The notes: generated by a model from the sequence alone, not told the origin. A stretch of 64,000 nt of DNA from Acidobacteriota bacterium (GCA_020637335.1 JACJWC010000013.1:105075-169074), one strand, 5' to 3'; shown: positions 52,150-61,853, counted from the first letter of the stretch. Numbers and translations are program-made.

Positions 52150-54651
52150 ATGCTTGGCTATCTGTTGGGAGGATGTGTGCTCATTTTTTGGACTATTTTG
52201 GCCTTTGGTGATGTTGAGGTGGTGGTTTCCGATCCGGGCCTTTATGCGGTCGACCTTGATGCATACCAACTGGGGCCCGAAAAGCTTGGCTTGTACCACC
52301 TCGGCCAGCCAGTGCCTTTCTGGGTGCGTTCAACTGAAGCCGGCAATCAATTGATTTTCAGAGCAGCGCTTCTGTCCGGTCAGTACGGCACGTATCACGA
52401 ATATGCTTCGGAAGATGTTTTTGTGCTGCGCGCAGAAGACCCTTCTCCGCCGGCTGTACAACTTTCGGCAAAACCAACCCATTTGACCAGCTCTTATCAA
52501 GCCACTTATTTTTGGGAGAAGGATCAACTTTTGATGCGTTTTGGTGGCGATCGCGACCCACATGAAGTGTGGTATTGGCACCAATTGACTTGTAATGATG
52601 CGGATCCCTTTGAACATACGTTTACGATTAACCCGCCGCAGAGTACCGCGCCTTTCCGCTTAGAAGTTGAAATGCGCGGTTGGTCGACCTTGCCTGCTTC
52701 GCTCAAAACCACATTTCCGGCACATGTACTACAACTGCACTTGAATGGCCAGCCCCTTGAGGTCCGATCTTGGTCCAGTTCAAGCAAAGAAATCGTGCAG
52801 TGGACCATTCCCGCCGAGTTGATTTTTTCAGATAAACCCAATCAGTTGAGCTTGAAGGTGCCAAGGCGAACCGACGCTACTGATGGGTTGATTGTCGATG
52901 TTGCTATCTTAAATTGGATTCGACTGACCCAAACGACAGATCAAATAGGTGCGCCTCAGGCCTTTACGCTTTTACCCGGCTCAAATTGGACTTTCCCGCC
53001 AAATCCAAACCCCGTACTGCTTTGGGACGAGGCCGGCCATTTTGCCCGTCTGCAAAATTCGGAACGGGTGGAAATCGACTTCCCCGCAGATTCCCGAGTG
53101 TGGATATGGCCTGAAGGCGATCTGCGCAAACCGCTTGAAATCCGCGCCCTGAATCTGGAGCCTCAGGAACCTCGACCCTTGGATCTGCTGGTTATCACCC
53201 ATGAGCGCCTGTGGTCAGAAAGCCAACATTTAGTTGCCCTACACCGCGCGCGCGGTTTAAACGTCGGATTATTTGAAATTCACGACATTTACAGACGTTA
53301 CAATTTCGGCATCCTTGACCCGAAGGCGCTGCGCGACTTTATTGCGGACGTGTACCTCCACTGGCCAAAACCCGGCCCTCGTTATGTGTTGATTGTTGGT
53401 GATGCCAGTTGGGATAGCAAGAATCAGGAATTTCGCAAAGAAAACTATGCGGATGCCCATTTTCAGCATCCTCAAAATACATCTTTGGGCAATATACCCT
53501 CTACGCTTTACCAAGGACCTCCGCTTAACAATCGAAACCTGGTCTCAACTTCCATCTACTTCGATTCATCGGGGCATTCGGCCTCCGACAACTATTTCGT
53601 GTGTGTGGATGGCGATGACTTTGTGCCTGACCTAGCGATTGGGCGATTACCTTTTGTCGAGCCCCACGAGGTCCAGGCTTGGGTCCAAAAGGAAAAACGC
53701 TACCTGGAAAACCTCGGCCAAATTCCACCCCAAAAGGAAATATTGTGGATCACCAATGAAAGCCCCGGGTTTCAGAGGGTTTCGGACAATTTTGCCCATA
53801 ATTTGGCGACCAAGGGCTATTCCTCCCTCAAGGTCTACCCCTACGCCGCAGAAAAAGACAATAGCCAAAATTTGGAACGTATCGTGTCAGCTATGAACCA
53901 AAACCCGTTTTTGGTCTCCTTTTATGGACATGGCGGGCGGTTCATCTGGCGAACCGGCCCACCCGACCCCGTCAAAAATCACGATTTGTTTCGCATCCGC
54001 GATGTGGATACGCTGCAGCCGCAAACTGTGCCGCCGGTCATTCTGAGTTTTACTTGTTTTTCGGCCCCGTTTGATCACCCCGGTTCCGATTCCATCGGTG
54101 AAAAATTTGTCCGCCGCGCGGATGGAGGGGCCATTGCTTTTGTCGGGGCGTCCTGGCGGAACCAGCCCGGCGTCGCCTTGCAAACTGCCATGGTTGAGGC
54201 TTTTACATCTGATGCCAGAACCATTGGTGAAGCCTTTCTGTCCGCCAAAAAACAAATTAACAACCGCACCTGGTTGGAAACCTACAATCTTTTGGGCAAT
54301 CCGGCTCTGCCCTTGCCTCCGCCGGCTCTGTCGTTTCCGGTCGTACGTGCTCAAGAAGGCGCTTCTGGTTTTGTCCTTCTAGAGCCAAATTTAGCAATTC
54401 AATCCTGTGCGGTGAGCTTTCTGGATGAGGGCGGTGCCCTCTTGGATCAGCAGAATTATCACCGGTCAGGAAATGCCTTTCTGCCCGATGACCCAGCGAA
54501 TGGCTCTATGTCTGGCAGCGCCCAACCCACCTGGAAATATGCCAGTATTCACGCTCGCGATTCAGAGGGGCAGTCCTATCACGCCATCATTCCGAATTTG
54601 GTCGAAAACCCAGATTCTTCACCAGAATCCACCCATCCGGGACGGGAGTAA
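52150..54651 (+). CDS. Gingipain-family (C25) cysteine peptidase-like protein
   Basis: An 833-residue protein with a hydrophobic N-terminal signal and a C25 catalytic domain. The His is in FYGHGGRF (His594) and the nucleophile Cys in SFTCFSAPFD (Cys636). Earlier core strands LDLLVITHE, RYVLIVGDASWD and DLAIGRLPF are typical of the family. No type IX sorting domain is visible at the C-terminus, which ends in a short beta region and a charged tail. The start is ATG 52150; a GTG at 52177 has a better SD (GGGAGG) and would still carry a signal. It is followed after three bases by threonine dehydratase, which is a strange pair. Proteolytic activity and target are unproven. Confidence 0.85.
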   Translation: MLGYLLGGCVLIFWTILAFGDVEVVVSDPGLYAVDLDAYQLGPEKLGLYHLGQPVPFWVRSTEAGNQLIFRAALLSGQYGTYHEYASEDVFVLRAEDPSPPAVQLSAKPTHLTSSYQATYFWEKDQLLMRFGGDRDPHEVWYWHQLTCNDADPFEHTFTINPPQSTAPFRLEVEMRGWSTLPASLKTTFPAHVLQLHLNGQPLEVRSWSSSSKEIVQWTIPAELIFSDKPNQLSLKVPRRTDATDGLIVDVAILNWIRLTQTTDQIGAPQAFTLLPGSNWTFPPNPNPVLLWDEAGHFARLQNSERVEIDFPADSRVWIWPEGDLRKPLEIRALNLEPQEPRPLDLLVITHERLWSESQHLVALHRARGLNVGLFEIHDIYRRYNFGILDPKALRDFIADVYLHWPKPGPRYVLIVGDASWDSKNQEFRKENYADAHFQHPQNTSLGNIPSTLYQGPPLNNRNLVSTSIYFDSSGHSASDNYFVCVDGDDFVPDLAIGRLPFVEPHEVQAWVQKEKRYLENLGQIPPQKEILWITNESPGFQRVSDNFAHNLATKGYSSLKVYPYAAEKDNSQNLERIVSAMNQNPFLVSFYGHGGRFIWRTGPPDPVKNHDLFRIRDVDTLQPQTVPPVILSFTCFSAPFDHPGSDSIGEKFVRRADGGAIAFVGASWRNQPGVALQTAMVEAFTSDARTIGEAFLSAKKQINNRTWLETYNLLGNPALPLPPPALSFPVVRAQEGASGFVLLEPNLAIQSCAVSFLDEGGALLDQQNYHRSGNAFLPDDPANGSMSGSAQPTWKYASIHARDSEGQSYHAIIPNLVENPDSSPESTHPGRE

Positions 54652-54654
54652 GCC

Positions 54655-55917
54655 TTGACCCAGCCAACAACGACGACCCTATTAACCGATGAGATTATTC
54701 GCGCAAGCCAAAGACTGAAGGCACTGTTTGCGCCCACCCCACTGCAGAAGAGTTTGAACCTGAGCCAAAGGTACGGGTGCGAACTTTATCTCAAACGGGA
54801 AGATTTACACCGTGTGCGCAGTTATAAAATTCGCGGCGCTTATAATTTAATCCAAGGTCTAACAGCCGAAGAATTGGCGGGCGGTGTGGTATGTGCCAGC
54901 GCCGGGAACCATGCCCAAGGGGTTGCCTTCAGTTGTCATGCGCTCCAAGTGCGCGGGGTCATTTGCATGCCGACGACAACACCGGGCCAAAAAGTGACCC
55001 AAGTTCGCCGGTTTGGCCAGGATCAGATTGAAGTGATCCTGCATGGCGATACCTTTGATGATTGTTACCATTTCGCCCGCAACTATGCTGAAAAAAACGG
55101 CGGTACTTTTGTCCATCCCTTTGATGATTGGCGCGTGATTGAAGGGCAGGCCACCGTTGGCATTGAAATTTTGGAGCAAATGACGCCTCCGCCCGATGTC
55201 TTGATTTTACCGATAGGCGGTGGTGGACTTGCCGCGGGTGTTGGCTTTGTCATGGGCCAGATGGCTCCTGAGAGTACCTTAATTGGCGTTGAGCCAAAAG
55301 GTGCCGCATCGATGAAAGCCTCAATTGAGGCGGGCCGCCTTGTCACGCTTCCGGAATTGGATAAATTTGTCGATGGTGCTGCCGTGCGTCGGGTGGGCGA
55401 AAAGACCTTTCCGCTTGTGCGCGAGCATCTTTCACAAATCCTTACCGTGGATGAAGGCCACGTCTGTGTCACCATCCTGCAGCTTTATAACGAGGACGCA
55501 ATAGTGGTTGAACCGGCAGGCGCACTCAGTGTTGCCAGTCTGGATCTGCTTGCCGACCAAATTCGCGGGAAACGTGTCGTGTGTGTGGTCAGTGGCGGCA
55601 ATAATGATATTGACCGCATGCAGGAAATTAAGGAGCGCGCCCTGCTCTATCAGGGCCTGAAACACTATGTCATTGTCAATTTCGCCCAGCGTGCCGGTGC
55701 CCTGAAGGAATTTGTCAACCTTGTGCTCGGGCCAACGGACGACATCACGCGCTTCGAATATTTCAAGAAAAATAATCGCGAAACAGGACCGGCCCTGGTC
55801 GGCATTGAGGTTCAGGCGCCGGGCGATTTCGATAAGCTGGTCGATCGCATGCGAAAGGCCAGTATCCCGTTCACGTTGCTCAATGAGGATCCGGACCTCT
55901 TCCGCTTTTTAGTTTAG
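54655..55917 (+). CDS. ilvA: Threonine dehydratase (biosynthetic, with one ACT-like domain)
   Basis: A 420-residue PLP enzyme starting at TTG 54655, six bases after GGGAG. The Schiff-base Lys58 is in RSYKIRGAYN, the phosphate loop is ILPIGGGGLAAG, and the substrate segment is VCASAGNHAQGVA. A short regulatory ACT-like domain (about residues 335-420) ends the protein, matching the IlvA1/short type instead of the long two-ACT version. It converts threonine to 2-oxobutanoate, the first step of isoleucine synthesis, and is usually inhibited by isoleucine. It is tightly linked to the C25 peptidase gene upstream. No other ilv genes are in the window. Confidence 0.93.
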   Translation: MTQPTTTTLLTDEIIRASQRLKALFAPTPLQKSLNLSQRYGCELYLKREDLHRVRSYKIRGAYNLIQGLTAEELAGGVVCASAGNHAQGVAFSCHALQVRGVICMPTTTPGQKVTQVRRFGQDQIEVILHGDTFDDCYHFARNYAEKNGGTFVHPFDDWRVIEGQATVGIEILEQMTPPPDVLILPIGGGGLAAGVGFVMGQMAPESTLIGVEPKGAASMKASIEAGRLVTLPELDKFVDGAAVRRVGEKTFPLVREHLSQILTVDEGHVCVTILQLYNEDAIVVEPAGALSVASLDLLADQIRGKRVVCVVSGGNNDIDRMQEIKERALLYQGLKHYVIVNFAQRAGALKEFVNLVLGPTDDITRFEYFKKNNRETGPALVGIEVQAPGDFDKLVDRMRKASIPFTLLNEDPDLFRFLV

Positions 55918-55986
55918 ATCTCTCCTCCCTTGTGTTTTGGGTTCTGCCCGGTTAGGCTTGCAAAAAAAAATTAGAGGAGCTTAACG

Positions 55987-58900
55987 ATGTGCCTGATTTT
56001 GGCTTTGGCCTTTTTTTATGCAGATGAAACGCCCAAGTGGGATGTGAACAAACCCGATCTTCCGCTGCACGCCATAGAAATCGATACCCAAGAGGGGACT
56101 TGGCTGAATTTGGACGTTTCGCCCGATGGGAAATCCATTGTCTTTGACCTGCTGGGTGATCTTTTTTTATTACCCATTGAAGGTGGCGAAGCCAAAGTGC
56201 TGACGCAAGGACTGGCTTGGGATATGCAACCGCGTTTCAGTCCGGACGGAAAGAAAATTGCCTTCACCTCAGATCGCGATGGTGGGGATAACATTTGGAT
56301 CATGAATGTCGATGGGAGTGAACCCAAAGCGGTCACCGCCGAGACTTTTCGCCTGTTGAATAACGCCGTGTTCTCGCCGGATGGGTCCATGATTGCTGCC
56401 CGCAAACACTTCACAGCCGCGCGTTCGTTGGGGGCTGGCGAGATCTGGTTTTACCATTTGGATGGTGGGGATGGGGTCCAAATCGTAAAAAAACCGAATG
56501 ACCAGAAGGATTTAGGCGAGCCCGCCTTCTCGCCCGATGGCCGCTATCTGTATTACAGTCAGGACACCACCCCAGGTGGAACATTTGAATACAACAAAGA
56601 CCCGTCACCCGGTATTTACACTATTTTTCGCCGTGATTTGATCAAGGGCGAAACCGAAGCATTTTTGTCGGGTCCCGGTGGCGCGATTCGGCCAACACCT
56701 TCGCCCGATGGGTCCAAATTGGCTTATGTACGTCGCGCCCACTACAAAACGGCCCTATTTGTTTACGACATCAAAAGCGGTGAAAACCGCATGTTAACCG
56801 ATAGCTTGGATCGCGATCTCCAAGAGACCTGGGCCATTCATGGTGTTTACGCCAATTTTGCCTGGCATCCGAATGGACAATCCATTTTTTATTGGGCCGG
56901 AGGGCATATCCAACGGATTGGCTTGGCGGACACTAAAATTGAAACGGTTCCATTTCACGTGAAAACCACGCATGAAATAGCGGACGCGGTTCGGTTCCCG
57001 GTTGAAGTAGCACCGCAACAATTTAAAGTCAAAGCGATGCCCTGGTTGGTACATTCTCCCCAAAACGATCAAGTTGCTTTTGTGGCGCTGGGTCAGTTGT
57101 GGATTCAGAATGGCAACCAAAAACCGCAGGCAGTCACTCAGTTAAAGCAGGGTTTTGCCGCTTATCCCAGTTATGCGCGCGATGGGAAATCGCTGGTCTT
57201 TGTGCTGTGGCAGGATTCGGTCGGTGGATCCCTGTGGACGATGGATACCAAAACGTTTAAAACCACCCAGCGCAACCGTCAGGCGGGTGTGTTTTTGGAA
57301 CCGGTCCTATCGCCCGATAACCGCTACCTGGTCTACCGGGTGAGCCAATTAGGTGGCCTTTTTCCTGCAGTTGGTGTCCAAAAGGACGGCATTTATGTGC
57401 TGGATCTGAATCAAAACTCAACCCGCCTTGTGCTTGAAGACGGGATCGCACCCCAATTTGGCGCCGAATCGGACCGTTTTTTCTTCACCACTTTTGGCGA
57501 AAAGATGAGCCAAAAACTTGAATCGATTCATGTGGCGGGTCGCGATCGTCAGACCCATGCAACGGGCGAGATGGTGATGGAAGTGAGTGTATCCCCACAA
57601 AACCGGTGGCTGGCCTTTGTTGAGAACTTTCAAACTTACTGCGTACCGTTTGTGAAAGGCACAGAACTCACCTTATCCTCCAAGGAAAAAGATTTGCCGG
57701 TCCGCCACCTATCCAAAGAATCTGGCATGGGCCTGCATTGGTCTAATAATGGCGATTTTCTGTATTGGTCACTGGCCAGTCAACTGGCCCGAATCGCGAC
57801 AGATCCCAGCCAAAAGGACGCCGAGCCAACGGTTCAAAACTTTAGATTTGACGCGGAAATGGACGCGCCTAAATCCTCTCTGCTGCTCCAAGGTGCGCGC
57901 ATTATAACCATGGTCGCAGACGAGGTCATGGAATCCGGCGATATCTGGGTTCAGAATAACCGCATTCAGGCGATTGGGCCTTCGGGCAGTTTAGATGTGC
58001 CCAAAGAAACTGTGGTGGTAGATGTAAAGGGCAAAACGATTATTCCCGGTCTCATCGATGTTCACGCCCACGGCCCATATGGCAGCTCTGGCTTAATTCC
58101 GCAACAAAATTGGCATGCCCTGGCCACGTTGGCCTTTGGTGTGACCACCGTTCACGATCCTTCCAACGATACGGCTACTGTGTTTGCTGCTAGCGAATTA
58201 GCGAAAGCAGGTCGAATCCAGAGTTCACGCATCTTTTCGACGGGCACCATCCTTTACGGCGCCACCATGCCGGGCTACACTGCCATGATCAATTCTGAGG
58301 AAGATGCAGAAAAACACCTGGCGCGCCAAAAAGCGTGGGGCGCTTTTTCGGTGAAAAGTTACAATCAACCGCGCCGCAACCAACGTCAGCAGGTGCTAGC
58401 TGCTGCGCGCAAACTGGAAATGATGGTGGTTCCCGAGGGCGGAAGCCTGTTCATGCACAACATGAGCATGGTGGCCGATGGCCATACCGGAATTGAACAT
58501 GCGATTCCCCTTGCCAATCTGTATGGCGATGTCGCTCAGTTTTGGGGCCAGAGCCACACTCAATACACTCCGACGCTGGTTGTTGCTTATGGTGGGATTT
58601 GGGGAGAAAACTACTGGTATGCCCAGGATCCGGTGTATGCAGATCCCCTGTTAACTCAATTCGTGCCCAGCTATGTCTTGGATGCGAGTGCACGTCGGCC
58701 TTTTAAGGCTCCGCTGGAGGAGTACAACCATATCGCTGTGGCACGCTCGGCCAAAAAAATGTTGGACGCTGGGGTTAAGGTCCAACTGGGTGCACATGGT
58801 CAGCGGGAAGGTCTCGCTGCCCACTGGGAAATGTGGATGATGCATCAAGGCGGCATGACCCCGCTCGAATCCCTGAGATGTGGAACCTTAAACGGGGCCC

Positions 58901-59184
58901 TATATTTGGGTCTGGATAAAGATTTGGGTTCTTTGGAGAATGGGAAGTTAGCCGATTTGGTTGTCCTGAACAGCAATCCACTGGACGATCTCAAAAATAG
59001 TCGTGATATTGCTTTTGTGATGTTGAATGGGCGTCTTTTGGATGGCGGTTTAAACCCCATCCAACCGCAGGGAAGCAAACGCTCTCCACTATTCTTTCAA
59101 CAACCGCAAAATGCCTGGCCCGCACATGTCGGCGAAACGCACCTGGAAGGTGGCTGTCACGGAGCGTGTCAACACGGTCAGTAA
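55987..59184 (+). CDS. Amidohydrolase with N-terminal TolB-like propeller
   Basis: A 1065-residue exported protein starting at ATG 55987 behind GAGGAG. The signal peptide is short. Residues about 35-640 form a WD40/PD40-like propeller with many SPDGxx(I/L) repeats (VSPDGKSIVFDLLGD, FSPDGKKIAFTSDRDG, FSPDGRYLYYSQD). The amidohydrolase domain begins near 660: LIDVHAHGP (about 690-698) carries the metal His pair. A lysine follows in WGAFSVKSY, then HTGIEHAIP and HGQREG. This resembles other secreted imidazolonepropionase-like hydrolases fused to TolB propellers. Substrates are unknown. The end contains a Cys/His-rich tail (GGCHGACQHG). Confidence 0.9.
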   Translation: MCLILALAFFYADETPKWDVNKPDLPLHAIEIDTQEGTWLNLDVSPDGKSIVFDLLGDLFLLPIEGGEAKVLTQGLAWDMQPRFSPDGKKIAFTSDRDGGDNIWIMNVDGSEPKAVTAETFRLLNNAVFSPDGSMIAARKHFTAARSLGAGEIWFYHLDGGDGVQIVKKPNDQKDLGEPAFSPDGRYLYYSQDTTPGGTFEYNKDPSPGIYTIFRRDLIKGETEAFLSGPGGAIRPTPSPDGSKLAYVRRAHYKTALFVYDIKSGENRMLTDSLDRDLQETWAIHGVYANFAWHPNGQSIFYWAGGHIQRIGLADTKIETVPFHVKTTHEIADAVRFPVEVAPQQFKVKAMPWLVHSPQNDQVAFVALGQLWIQNGNQKPQAVTQLKQGFAAYPSYARDGKSLVFVLWQDSVGGSLWTMDTKTFKTTQRNRQAGVFLEPVLSPDNRYLVYRVSQLGGLFPAVGVQKDGIYVLDLNQNSTRLVLEDGIAPQFGAESDRFFFTTFGEKMSQKLESIHVAGRDRQTHATGEMVMEVSVSPQNRWLAFVENFQTYCVPFVKGTELTLSSKEKDLPVRHLSKESGMGLHWSNNGDFLYWSLASQLARIATDPSQKDAEPTVQNFRFDAEMDAPKSSLLLQGARIITMVADEVMESGDIWVQNNRIQAIGPSGSLDVPKETVVVDVKGKTIIPGLIDVHAHGPYGSSGLIPQQNWHALATLAFGVTTVHDPSNDTATVFAASELAKAGRIQSSRIFSTGTILYGATMPGYTAMINSEEDAEKHLARQKAWGAFSVKSYNQPRRNQRQQVLAAARKLEMMVVPEGGSLFMHNMSMVADGHTGIEHAIPLANLYGDVAQFWGQSHTQYTPTLVVAYGGIWGENYWYAQDPVYADPLLTQFVPSYVLDASARRPFKAPLEEYNHIAVARSAKKMLDAGVKVQLGAHGQREGLAAHWEMWMMHQGGMTPLESLRCGTLNGALYLGLDKDLGSLENGKLADLVVLNSNPLDDLKNSRDIAFVMLNGRLLDGGLNPIQPQGSKRSPLFFQQPQNAWPAHVGETHLEGGCHGACQHGQ

Positions 59185-59194
59185 GGAAAACGTC

Positions 59195-59497
59195 ATGGAC
59201 CGATATTCAAGCTTTGAACGCTTTTATCCGTTTTATTTGAGCCAACATCAAAACCGGACATGCCGCCGCCTTCACGTGCTGGGGTCATTGGCGGTTCTGG
59301 CTTTGGTGGTGGCCGGCATTGCGCTGCAGAATGTCTGGTTGTTCTGTTTGCTGCCGGTTTGCGGGTACGGCTTTGCTTGGGTCGGTCATTTCTTCTTTGA
59401 AAAAAACAAACCTGCGACGTTTACATACCCGCTTTATTCCTTTATTGGGGATTGGGTCATGCTCAAAGATGTCCTGAGCGGAAAAATTGAATGGTAA
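59195..59497 (+). CDS. Mpo1/DUF962-family membrane protein
   Basis: A 100-residue protein starting at ATG 59195, behind AAGGAAAA; the longer frame overlaps the amidohydrolase. It has two hydrophobic segments (about residues 29-58) and the family pattern YPFYLSQHQNRTCRRLHVLGS at the start and GYGFAWVGHFFFEKNKPATF later. The conserved His residues in SQHQNRTCRRLH and VGHFFFEKN match the Mpo1-like/DUF962 metal site. In yeast the relative is a dioxygenase in phytosphingosine breakdown; bacterial members are mostly uncharacterised. It ends at a bidirectional terminator. Confidence 0.85.
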   Translation: MDRYSSFERFYPFYLSQHQNRTCRRLHVLGSLAVLALVVAGIALQNVWLFCLLPVCGYGFAWVGHFFFEKNKPATFTYPLYSFIGDWVMLKDVLSGKIEW

Positions 59498-59502
59498 ACG
59501 GA

Positions 59503-59535
59503 AAAAGCCACGGGACCTCGGGTTCCGTGGCTTTT
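59503..59535. terminator. Bidirectional intrinsic terminator
   Basis: AAAAGCCACGG (59503-59513) pairs with CCGTGGCTTTT (59525-59535), with T-runs on both strands. It separates the convergent Mpo1-like gene and the coiled-coil gene. Confidence 0.88.
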
Positions 59536-59555
59536 GCTCGAGTAGGGTCGCGAGT

Positions 59556-60443
59556 TTAGTCGGTGTATTGGGTTGCGCGTTGCAGCAACTCATTTTTACT
59601 GAACTTGCCATCGCGACATGCGGTTAAATCCGATTTTTTGAAGACTAGGACTTTATCATTGCGGTCGCCTTCATCGTCGTAAACCACTTCACGCAGGATG
59701 ACGGTGATGAACTGGTCTTCGGGAATGGAGCGAATGGAGCTGCCGTAATCACACAGGATATCGGCGATTTGGGTTTCGAATTTGGATTGCCGTTTGTTCC
59801 ACATCTCGGATTCTTTTTTCTTGAGGACTTCCATTTTTTCAGCGTATTTTTTGGATGCGGCATCCATCTGGGCGCGCGCCTGATCCATTTCTTCCTGCCA
59901 TTTTTTGCGCTCTGCTTCTGAGAGATTGCCTTCCTTGTTGCGGGTCTCACGCAAGGTTTTCATTTTGGCGCGGACCTGTTCCATCTGCTTTTCAAAATCG
60001 TTGCGCATGGTTTGCCACTCACGGCGTGAATCTTCATTGTCAAAGAAAAAGGATTCGTGAAAAACTTCGCGGGCCATTTCCATGCTTTCCTGAGCAGACT
60101 CCATGGCTTCCTGAACAATTTCGTCTATTTCATCTTGATCGATATCCTGATTGAAATTGATGTTCACGTTTCGCGGCATGCGGATAGGTGCAATCCGGGG
60201 CATGCGGATGCGGGGGAAAATATTGTCCTGATCGACGACCAACAGCAGACCTTGATGGGCCAGATAATGGCCGCTGACGCTGACATTGAGTTCGTCGCAT
60301 TCATCACAATTGCGGTCGTGATTAACTTCAAAAGCCGTTTCAAATACACGTTCGATTATGGCGATATCGCGTTTGATGGCATCCATGTTTTGGGGGGAAT
60401 CCACAACCGCGCTTGCGGCTGTCAGGAAAAAGAGTGTGAGCAT
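59556..60443 (-). CDS. Exported acidic/coiled-coil protein of the first ECF cassette
   Basis: A 295-residue protein starting at ATG 60443 behind GGAGG. A signal peptide (MLTLFFLTAASAVVD) is followed by a segment with a HDRNCDECDELN Cys pair, a Met/Pro-rich stretch (FPRIRMPRIAPIRMPRN), and a long alpha-helical coiled coil (about 110-225) rich in Glu, Lys and Gln. The last 65 residues (YGSSIRSIPEDQFITVILREV...) are compact. I recognise no family. Its place as third gene of a sigma/anti-sigma operon suggests an envelope stress or sensing partner acting in the periplasm. Confidence 0.7.
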   Translation of the reverse strand: MLTLFFLTAASAVVDSPQNMDAIKRDIAIIERVFETAFEVNHDRNCDECDELNVSVSGHYLAHQGLLLVVDQDNIFPRIRMPRIAPIRMPRNVNINFNQDIDQDEIDEIVQEAMESAQESMEMAREVFHESFFFDNEDSRREWQTMRNDFEKQMEQVRAKMKTLRETRNKEGNLSEAERKKWQEEMDQARAQMDAASKKYAEKMEVLKKKESEMWNKRQSKFETQIADILCDYGSSIRSIPEDQFITVILREVVYDDEGDRNDKVLVFKKSDLTACRDGKFSKNELLQRATQYTD

Positions 60444-60461
60444 AAGAGCCTCCAGATTGAC

Positions 60462-61139
60462 TTAATATTTGGATTTGGGTTCGACTATATTGGCGAGCGC
60501 GATTAAACCTTCGCGGTTGCGGGAATTTTCCTGCATGAGGGTCTTGAAATTGACCCGCATGATTTCCACGTCGTTTTCACGCTGTTTTTGCAGTTGGCTG
60601 ACCAGCAAGGCCATGTCTTCGCGTTGGTCCTTGCGACTTTGTTCCATGACTCGGGTCAGCAATTTTTCGTTTTGCAGCTTCATTTCCAGGCTTGTTCGTT
60701 CCAGTTGATCGTCTAACGCGCTGGCTTGTTGTTGTTTGTAATCGGTCAACGCTTGATCGATCAGGGTTGCCACTTGTTCGGGGTTCACTGTGGGTTCGGG
60801 TCCAAAGGCGATCTGGAAGTGGTTGGATTCCCAGGAGACACGCACCTGTAAGAGGCTGGCAAAACCCAGGAAGAGGCATGCAGCAATCAATGCCCATCGC
60901 CAAATCAAGCCGGAAGACTTTTGTTGGGGGAACAGGTAACGCAAGCGCTCCCACTGCGGGACGGGTTCCGCCTGCCAACGTTCGGCCCGAGCTTGCAAAT
61001 CGCGAGCGGTCTGAACTAAACCTTGGCATTCCGAACAGCTATTGAGGTGTTGAACGAAGGCGTCCCGCTCGCTTTTACTCAATTTGCTGTCGAGAAAATC
61101 GCCAACTTGTTGGTCAAAGGGTTCATGGTTATGCGACAT
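60462..61139 (-). CDS. Zinc-finger anti-sigma factor with coiled-coil sensor
   Basis: A 225-residue protein starting at ATG 61139 behind GGAGG and overlapping the sigma gene by 11 bases. It carries a zf-HC2-type motif in the N-terminal cytoplasmic part (FVQHLNSCSECQG, HxxxCxxC). One membrane helix (about residues 82-99) follows, then a long periplasmic coiled coil (about 120-210, LEMKLQNEKLLTRVMEQSR). This layout sequesters the cognate ECF sigma factor until a signal causes release. The coiled coil may interact with the coiled-coil protein encoded next. Release by regulated proteolysis is plausible from family knowledge but not shown. Confidence 0.88.
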   Translation of the reverse strand: MSHNHEPFDQQVGDFLDSKLSKSERDAFVQHLNSCSECQGLVQTARDLQARAERWQAEPVPQWERLRYLFPQQKSSGLIWRWALIAACLFLGFASLLQVRVSWESNHFQIAFGPEPTVNPEQVATLIDQALTDYKQQQASALDDQLERTSLEMKLQNEKLLTRVMEQSRKDQREDMALLVSQLQKQRENDVEIMRVNFKTLMQENSRNREGLIALANIVEPKSKY

Positions 61140-61689
61140 TTTGGGCCTCCAAATGGATTTTCATTTTTTTGAGTGCGCTGTAAAAACGCGATTTCACGGT
61201 GTTGGTTGACGTTCCGCAATGGTCGGCGACTTCGTCCAAGGTCAATCCGTGAAAGAACTTCAATTCCAGGATGACTGCCTGCTCAGGCGGTAACTTTTGC
61301 ATGGCCTGAACCAGCCGATTTTTTTCCGCCGATAAGTGCAGCGTTTCTTCCGGATTCAGACGGGTTTCGGTCAATCCCTCAAAGGCAGGATCGGGATCGT
61401 CCTTGGGCGCTGCCGGGTTGCGTTTGCGCAATAAATCGATACAGCGGTTGCTGGCGATTTTAAGGATCCAGCCCGAAAACGACCCCACGCCATCGTACTG
61501 GTGCAAATTGCGAAAAACGGCAAAAAAGGTTTCTTGCAAGAGGTCCAAAGCCTGGTCCGGTGAACCGAGCATGCGCAAACCATAGTTATAAATGTTTTTT
61601 TCATGTTTCTTCACCAAACGTTCCCAAGCATCGCCGGAGCCTTCCAAGGCCTTTTTGGCCAATGCCTGATCATTGACAAGTCCGAACAT
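61129..61689 (-). CDS. ECF RNA polymerase sigma factor
   Basis: A 186-residue ECF sigma factor starting at ATG 61689 behind GAGGAAATAT. Region 2 has AWERLVKKHEKNIYNYGLRMLGSPDQALDLLQETFFAVFRNL and WILKIASNRCIDLLRKR. Region 4 has LPPEQAVILELKFFHGLTLDEVADHCGTSTNTVKSRFYSALKKM. It directs a small regulon, probably including its own operon, since the anti-sigma gene overlaps it. The promoter should lie in the 570-nt gap but was not identified. Confidence 0.94.
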   Translation of the reverse strand: MFGLVNDQALAKKALEGSGDAWERLVKKHEKNIYNYGLRMLGSPDQALDLLQETFFAVFRNLHQYDGVGSFSGWILKIASNRCIDLLRKRNPAAPKDDPDPAFEGLTETRLNPEETLHLSAEKNRLVQAMQKLPPEQAVILELKFFHGLTLDEVADHCGTSTNTVKSRFYSALKKMKIHLEAQNVA

Positions 61690-61808
61690 ATATTTCCTCA
61701 CTCGCTTTTATATGTCGGACCGATGAAAAAAAAAGTTTGGTCGGGCAGAAATTTTTTTGCCAGCCTTCTTGTATGAAAGGTTGAGTATGACCTGTTTGGG
61801 CAATCCGT

Positions 61809-61835
61809 TGTCAGGCATCTCCCGGTTTCCTGACA
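61809..61835. repeat. 7-bp inverted repeat TGTCAGG-N13-CCTGACA
   Basis: Perfect arms at 61809-61815 and 61829-61835. It could be a protein binding site for a dimer or the first hairpin of a structured leader. It lies 18 nt before the terminator-like stem. Confidence 0.55.
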
Positions 61836-61853
61836 TAGACCTATTAACATGGA

